From the NCBI RefSeq assembly GCF_038442745.1, contig NZ_JARVCN010000123.1, positions 1 to 9,614 on the forward strand: 9,614 nucleotides of DNA. The letters run 5' to 3'. This document shows, in pieces, positions 5,369 through 9,614 of this stretch. Below the pieces are notes generated by a model. The model was given only the letters and a program-made list of their open reading frames with translations, was not told where the DNA came from and did no database searches. The DNA is from Crocosphaera sp038442745. GTDB taxonomy: Bacteria; Cyanobacteriota; Cyanobacteriia; Cyanobacteriales; Microcystaceae. Position 1 is the first letter of the stretch. The number at the start of each line of letters is the position of its first letter. Made by a program: the position numbers and the translations under genes.

Positions 5369-7483
5369 TTATGGTTGCCAAATATTAATGACAGGATTAC
5401 GACCACTACTAATAATATCTCCTGAAGGGAGAGTTGCAACGGACAAAACCCAGTCTTTCTGATCTGTTAAAGTCTCCAAAAGCTTCTGATTTTGCCAGTC
5501 CCACACCTGAAGCGTACCATCAATACTACCACTCACTAGGGTTTTACCGTCACGACTAAAACTAACCGCAACAACCCGATCGCTATGTTCAGAAAAAGTA
5601 TAGACAACGTTTCCTGTTGAAATATCCCAGACTTTAACTGTACCATCCCAACTCCCACTAGCTAAGTAGTTTCCATCAGGGGAAAAGGCTACAGAGCGAA
5701 CCGCCTTGGTATGATTAGATAAGGTTTGTAACAGTTTACCGCTTTGAACATCCCAAACTTTGACCGTGCCATCTTTACTACCACTAGCTAAATGCTTTCC
5801 ATCGGGACTAAATGTGGCAGAAAATACCCAATTTGAATGATCGCTAAACGTCCGCATTAATTCCCCTGTTGACACATTCCAGAGTCTAATGGTTTTATCC
5901 GAACTTGCACTGGCGATGGTTTGTTCATTTGGGCTAATTTCTACTGACCACAAAGAACCTTGATGCGCTGTCAGTGTACGAATTAAGTCCCCTGTCTCTA
6001 TATCCCACAGCTTAATGGTTTCATCAGCACTCGCACTAGCAATAAATTGTTTATTATGACTAATGCTAACAGAACGAACACCATCTAAATGACCAGTAAG
6101 GGTATGTAAAAGCGTTTGTGTCTCTGTATTCCAAACTTTGATCGTTTTATCTTCACTACCACTGACTGCTATTTTACCATCGGTACTGGAGGCAACTGAC
6201 CAAACGATATTTTCATGACCTAATAAGGTTTTAGCATTGTTGAGAGGATTTATCTGACTCTCTTTTTCTTGGGTTAAGGAAGAGGTGACAGGGATAGGAA
6301 AAAATCTTGCCATTGCAACTCCTAAGATTAAAGTAACTAAGGTAAAGAGAAAATATTGTCCCCATTTAGGAAAGTTTTTTCTAGAGGGGGAAGTGGGGTA
6401 GGTGTGGGAAGATGGGGAAGTTTGGGGAGTGTGGGAAGAAGTAGGGAGCAGGGAGTGGGGAGTGTGGGGAGTGTGGGAGGTTTGGGGTGATGTTGGCAGA
6501 ACTAAAGAATTAGAAAAAACAGCTAAATGCAACGCTTGACTTAATTCTTGAACAGAATTGAATCTATCATTAGGAGACTTTTGTAAACAACGCATTACTA
6601 CTGCTTCAAGAGTTTCTGATAAATGCTCACAGTTAGGTTGCGATCGCAAAGGAAGAGGGGTTTTGGACGCATGAGCAAATAGCCAAGACTCCACACTCAC
6701 TTGATTTTCTCGAAAGTTAAAGCCAAAGGGATCAACCCCTGTTAACATTTCATATAACATTAACCCTAAACTATAAATATCTGCCCGTTCATCTAAGTCT
6801 CTTAACCCTTCTAATTGTTCAGGTGCGGCATAATGACAGGTTCCTAAGAACATATTTGTCATACTAGTATGTTCTGCTTGAAGGTTGCGAATTTTAGCAA
6901 TACCAAAATCAATAACTTTTACCAAGTCTCCTAACGCAGTGGGAACAAGAAAAACGTTTTGGGGTTTTAAGTCTCGATGAACAACTTTTATGGTTTGGGT
7001 TTCTCCTGTTTCTTCATCTACTAACGTCACACCATCATGGGGTAATTCTAATCCTGCACAAACTTGAGAAATAATTAAATAAGTTTCTTCAGGAGACAAA
7101 CGAGGGGTATGTTTTAACCTTTGAGCAAGGGTTTCTCCTTCAAGGTATTCCATTATATAGAAAGGATAACCTCCCTCAGTAATTCCATAATCACTAACTT
7201 GAACAATATGTTCACTTTTAAGAGAAGCACAAATCTTTAATTCCCAATCAAAACGAATTCGCATAGAGCGATCATCCGCTAAAGATTCTTTGAGTAGTTT
7301 AAGAGCAACTGGTTTATTGAGACGTTTATCTGTTGCCAAAAAAACATGACCCATTCCTCCTTCTCCTAATTGTTGTTCTAAACGATAACGGTTTTCTTCT
7401 CCAATGTATAAAGCACCGCTAGGGGAAGGTTGAGCAGAAGAAATACTCTGGAAATTCTCAGGAGAAAATTTGATGGAAAACAT
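5369..7483 (-). CDS. Transmembrane Hanks-type Ser/Thr protein kinase with C-terminal seven-bladed WD40 propeller
   Basis: This 704-residue protein is a complete PknB-like kinase (about 33-320). It has the glycine loop GEGGMGHV (41-48 region), Lys62 in VALKLL, the catalytic loop HRDLKPQN (169-176), DFG (192-194), a Ser/Thr-containing activation loop and AAPEQ (219-223). An insert of about 15 residues (DGVTLVDEETGETQ) precedes the HRD loop; I recall this in a cyanobacterial kinase subfamily. A low-complexity Ser/Thr/Pro/His linker (about 333-367) leads to one membrane helix (about 377-395). Basic residues precede the helix, so the N-terminus should be inside and the C-terminus outside. Seven WD40 blades of 42 residues each then run from about 420 to 704, and the last is slightly shorter. 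The propeller probably senses or binds a partner outside the cytoplasm. The start at 7483 has a GAG ribosome binding site. Neighbours are an FHA-domain reductase upstream and an exported CHAT protein downstream. Confidence 0.93.
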   Translation of the reverse strand: MFSIKFSPENFQSISSAQPSPSGALYIGEENRYRLEQQLGEGGMGHVFLATDKRLNKPVALKLLKESLADDRSMRIRFDWELKICASLKSEHIVQVSDYGITEGGYPFYIMEYLEGETLAQRLKHTPRLSPEETYLIISQVCAGLELPHDGVTLVDEETGETQTIKVVHRDLKPQNVFLVPTALGDLVKVIDFGIAKIRNLQAEHTSMTNMFLGTCHYAAPEQLEGLRDLDERADIYSLGLMLYEMLTGVDPFGFNFRENQVSVESWLFAHASKTPLPLRSQPNCEHLSETLEAVVMRCLQKSPNDRFNSVQELSQALHLAVFSNSLVLPTSPQTSHTPHTPHSLLPTSSHTPQTSPSSHTYPTSPSRKNFPKWGQYFLFTLVTLILGVAMARFFPIPVTSSLTQEKESQINPLNNAKTLLGHENIVWSVASSTDGKIAVSGSEDKTIKVWNTETQTLLHTLTGHLDGVRSVSISHNKQFIASASADETIKLWDIETGDLIRTLTAHQGSLWSVEISPNEQTIASASSDKTIRLWNVSTGELMRTFSDHSNWVFSATFSPDGKHLASGSKDGTVKVWDVQSGKLLQTLSNHTKAVRSVAFSPDGNYLASGSWDGTVKVWDISTGNVVYTFSEHSDRVVAVSFSRDGKTLVSGSIDGTLQVWDWQNQKLLETLTDQKDWVLSVATLPSGDIISSGRNPVINIWQP
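6384..6487. repeat. In-frame G-rich low-complexity repeat in the kinase linker
   Basis: The plus strand shows irregular units built from GGGGAGTGT, GGGAGCA and GGGAAG, encoding residues 333-367 of the kinase on the other strand (HTPHTPH, PQTSPSSH and similar). It contains four G runs at 6457-6487 with loops of 5, 5 and 6 bases, a canonical G-quadruplex pattern on the template strand. It resembles the window's intergenic heptamer tracts and probably varies in length between strains. Confidence 0.75.
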
Positions 7484-7503
7484 AATAAGCTCTTTGTTGT
7501 GAA

Positions 7504-7552
7504 GTCAGGAGTCAGGAGTCAGGAGACAGGAGACAGCAGACAGGAAACAGGG
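7504..7552. repeat. Heptamer tandem tract (GWCAGGA), seven units
   Basis: Three perfect GTCAGGA units are followed by four degenerate ones (GACAGGA, GACAGCA, GACAGGA, AACAGGG). The tract begins 21 bases upstream of the kinase start codon, so it would lie in the kinase mRNA leader. It uses the same unit type as the array at 5227-5293. Confidence 0.85.
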
Positions 7553-7616
7553 GAGTGTGTGTGGAAAGAAAGAAGTTAGTAATAGACGTTAATCATTTTG
7601 TAACAGTGATAAATAA

Positions 7617-7805
7617 TTCAGCAAGGTTGATCAATAAGTAGGGGTTATTGATCAATTATTTTGCAAGTAAGAGGAATTATTCAGCAAGATTAATTAATAA
7701 GTAAGGGTTATTGATCAATCATTCAGCAAGCAATAAGAATTATTCAGCAAGTAAGAAGAATCATTTAGCAAGATTAATCAATAAGTAAGGGTTATAGATT
7801 AATTA
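7617..7805. repeat. Structured array of nine 21-base units in order A-B-C-A-B-C-C-A-B
   Basis: Exactly 189 bases divide into nine units of 21 bases with no spacers. A units (7617, 7680, 7764) begin TTYAGCAAG and end in a YAATAA-type tail. B units (7638, 7701, 7785) begin GTARGGGTTAT. C units (7659, 7722, 7743) begin TTYWGCAAG and end GAATYA. Each A-B pair forms a hairpin. In the first, TTGATCAATAA (7627-7637) pairs perfectly with TTATTGATCAA (7645-7655) around a seven-base G-rich loop. The other two hairpins lie at 7690-7718 and 7774-7802. Stop codons occur in every frame, so the array is not coding. It fills the middle of the 437-base gap between the FHA-reductase and kinase genes. It could be an mRNA structure, a protein-binding array or a mobile repeat; I do not recognise it. 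Confidence 0.88.
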
Positions 7806-7877
7806 ACATGAGTTTGAGATAAGCTAAAACATTCATTCTCTCCTTGTCTAAAACATCGATTATTTGGTTAACTATGC

Positions 7878-7912
7878 CTAAACTCTGACATCTAAACCCT
7901 GAACCCTAAATT
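7878..7912. repeat. Degenerate heptamer tract (CTRAACC), five units
   Basis: Five seven-base units, CTAAACT, CTGACAT, CTAAACC, CTGAACC and CTAAATT, end eight bases before the stop codon of the FHA-reductase gene. On the minus strand they read GGGTTYA-like, a relative of the GGAGTYA heptamers elsewhere in the window. It would lie in the 3' untranslated region of that gene. Confidence 0.7.
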
Positions 7913-7920
7913 CATTTTAT

Positions 7921-9441
7921 CTAAGCTTCAATTTCCACTTCATCCACAGCATAGGCAATACAAGGTAAAATAAACCCTTCTTCTTGTTCCTTTTGATCTA
8001 GTCCATCGGGTTCCCCTTCATAGCGAATATTTCCCTTACGTTTACGCTTTTTACATGCTCCACAAACCCCTTGCATACAACCACTACGAATATTCACCCC
8101 TTCTTGTTGCGCTACTTCTAAAATTGATTCTTGATCGTCACAAGTAACGGTTTTGCCGGAGTCAATAAATGCGATCGCTGGTTGGGTTGAGACGTTGGGT
8201 TGAGAAGATGTTGAGGTTTGAGGAGCAAAAGATTTTTCAATTTTCTCCCTGCTCCCTGCTCCCTGCTCCCCGCTCTCTTGTAGTCTTACAGGAGATGTTA
8301 CTTTAGCCTGTTTTTTACCTACACCAAAACTCTCTTCATGATAGTTTTCTGGGGGAAGTCCCATGTTTCCTAACAAGGTTTTTACCCCTTTCATAAACCC
8401 ATCGGGACCGCAAACATATACGGATCGTTGTTTAAAATCAGATACCATTGTTGATAACATCTGTTCGCTGAGTCTTCCTCGATACCCTAGCCAAGTTTCT
8501 CCAGGTTCCGGTTGCGTCAAAGAGATTGCCAGATGAAAATTAGGGTTTCTTGCTGCCATTAATTGCAGTTCTTGTTCCATAATGATATCTTTACGACGAC
8601 GGCCACAGTAAACAAACACCACATCCTCTTGCCCTGCGTTATCATAAATCCAACGAGACATAGAAATCATGGGAGTTATACCACTTCCAGCAGAAATCAA
8701 TAACAGTTTTGTATTAGAATCCTTTGCACAGGTAAATTTTCCCATTGGCCCCCCTGATAACTTAATTTGATCTCCAACTTTTAGGCGATCGTGAAGCCAG
8801 TTAGACACTAAACCAGGAGGAATATGAGGCGCATTGGGAGGTGAAGGAACCCGCTTAACAGTAATTTCGAGAACATGGGGACGGGTAGGGGTTGAAGAGA
8901 TAGAATAAGCACGTCTAACGGTTTTACCTTCAATATTGAGGTTTAAAGTGACAAACTGACCGGGTTGATACCCAAAGGAAATAGCCGGTTCAGCAATAAA
9001 GGAAAAGGTTTTCACGTCTTCGGTTTCTTCAATAATACGAATACATTTAACCGTTAGGTCTTGTTGCGTCCAACTTGCGACATTAGTTGCTGGAATTTTA
9101 TGGTTAGAGATGGTGGTTTCAAGGTTCTTTTCCATCCCTTGAACCGCTAACACAAAGTCACCAATACGGATAATATCATCGGGTTTCAGTGCATATCTTT
9201 GGTTAACCATTGCGGTTTCATGATTAACACGGGAACCATCGGTACTGCCTAAGTCACTAAAATAATATCGTCCCTCATCATAGCCAATTCTACCGTGAAC
9301 TCGACTGACTTCTGGGGTTGCCAAGACAAGATCGCAAGTTGTGGCCCGTCCAATGATCCATTCTCGTTTTATTTGATCGGGGGTTAAGGTTTTGTCTTGG
9401 AATTCACCAATGGTATAGTTGAACACCTTTAAATTTAGCAT
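7921..9441 (-). CDS. FHA domain fused to FNR-type reductase and C-terminal [2Fe-2S] ferredoxin
   Basis: The 506-residue protein has three modules. An FHA phosphothreonine-binding domain (about 8-100) keeps GR (31-32), SRVHG (46-50) and DLGSTDGSRVN (63-73); the usual Asn of the TNG turn is Asp68. A ferredoxin-NAD(P)H reductase module (about 128-370) shows the flavin motif RAYS (177-180), PPGLVSNWLHD (208-218), GPMGKF, the nucleotide motif LLISAGSGITPM (247-258) and VYVCGPDGF (341-349). A plant-type ferredoxin domain (about 422-506) has cluster ligands Cys455, Cys460, Cys463 and Cys494. The reductase-ferredoxin half resembles Hcr-type and oxygenase reductases that pass electrons from NAD(P)H through flavin to the cluster; the acceptor is unknown. 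The linker at 391-400 comes from a heptamer repeat. The start at 9441 is fixed by TAGGAG nine bases upstream (9451-9456). I saw no clear promoter in 9442-9614. The next gene downstream is the Ser/Thr kinase, so the FHA domain may read its phosphorylation. Confidence 0.92.
   Translation of the reverse strand: MLNLKVFNYTIGEFQDKTLTPDQIKREWIIGRATTCDLVLATPEVSRVHGRIGYDEGRYYFSDLGSTDGSRVNHETAMVNQRYALKPDDIIRIGDFVLAVQGMEKNLETTISNHKIPATNVASWTQQDLTVKCIRIIEETEDVKTFSFIAEPAISFGYQPGQFVTLNLNIEGKTVRRAYSISSTPTRPHVLEITVKRVPSPPNAPHIPPGLVSNWLHDRLKVGDQIKLSGGPMGKFTCAKDSNTKLLLISAGSGITPMISMSRWIYDNAGQEDVVFVYCGRRRKDIIMEQELQLMAARNPNFHLAISLTQPEPGETWLGYRGRLSEQMLSTMVSDFKQRSVYVCGPDGFMKGVKTLLGNMGLPPENYHEESFGVGKKQAKVTSPVRLQESGEQGAGSREKIEKSFAPQTSTSSQPNVSTQPAIAFIDSGKTVTCDDQESILEVAQQEGVNIRSGCMQGVCGACKKRKRKGNIRYEGEPDGLDQKEQEEGFILPCIAYAVDEVEIEA
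8245..8272. repeat. In-frame heptamer tract (CTCCCTG), four units, inside the FHA-reductase gene
   Basis: Three perfect CTCCCTG units and one CTCCCCG encode residues 391-400 (EQGAGSREK region) in the linker between the reductase and ferredoxin modules. On the coding strand the unit is CAGGGAG, the same type as the intergenic heptamers, so a repeat seems to have entered or arisen in a tolerant linker. Confidence 0.85.
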
Positions 9442-9614
9442 GGTTTCCGTCTCCTACGAAGGCAATGAATTAACTCACTTATTCATAGGTGACAGTCTGA
9501 AAAATTATGCAGTTTTCACCACGGGAGAGGAATAATAGCGATCTGTCATATTTGAATAGTGGGACTTTAGCTAGAATATAAGTTGAATCATGCGCTAATA
9601 TAGATAGGATAGGC

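Noticed and set aside
7627..7655. First array hairpin as a rho-independent terminator for the FHA-reductase gene
   Set aside because: The stem is A+T-rich, no U tract follows it on the minus strand, and it lies over 260 bases past the stop codon.
7617..7805. Possible CRISPR array
   Set aside because: The 21-base units follow each other without unique spacers, and no cas gene is present.
9507..9581. 24-codon plus-strand open frame upstream of the FHA-reductase gene
   Set aside because: There is no ribosome binding site or recognisable sequence, and the length is within chance.

Overview
The window comes from a cyanobacterium. Five copies of the HIP1 octamer GCGATCGC, a DUF1822 protein, a cyanobacterial type of sigma-70-like protein, a Hanks kinase fused to WD40 repeats, CHAT-domain proteins and heptameric tandem repeats all point that way. 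The A+T-rich base composition suggests a unicellular or colonial lineage of the Crocosphaera/Cyanothece kind, but that is a guess from style and not from a search.

Layout: six large genes lie on the minus strand, so they read from right to left. (1) 7921-9441 encodes an FHA domain fused to a flavin/NAD(P)H reductase and a C-terminal plant-type [2Fe-2S] ferredoxin domain. (2) 7484-7920 is a 437-base non-coding region packed with repeats: a heptamer tract (7504-7552), a nine-unit 21-base array that forms hairpins (7617-7805) and a second heptamer tract (7878-7912). (3) 5369-7483 encodes a Ser/Thr kinase with one membrane segment and a complete seven-bladed WD40 propeller. (4) 5180-5368 holds another heptamer array. 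(5) 3776-5179 encodes an exported CHAT (caspase-like) protein with an intact His-Cys pair. (6) 3557-3721 is a 54-codon gene on the plus strand, the only one on that strand, with its own promoter and ribosome binding site. (7) 2138-3364 encodes a sigma-70-like protein, 878-2029 a DUF1822 protein, and 1-877 the N-terminal part of a second CHAT protein. This last trio looks like an operon, and the DUF1822 stop codon is directly followed by the CHAT start codon.

The genes suggest two adjoining signalling modules. In the right half, a transmembrane kinase with an extracytoplasmic propeller sits between a phosphothreonine-reading redox enzyme and an exported caspase-like protein. In the left half, a sigma-like factor, a DUF1822 protein and a CHAT protein form a unit. 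By loose analogy to CHAT-controlled sigma factor release in type III-E CRISPR systems, this unit could be a protease-gated transcription switch. These functional links are inference. The CHAT frame at the left edge departs from the family pattern about 50 bases from the window end, just before its catalytic cysteine motif should appear, which may mark an insertion.

I saw no tRNA, rRNA, CRISPR array or complete insertion sequence.
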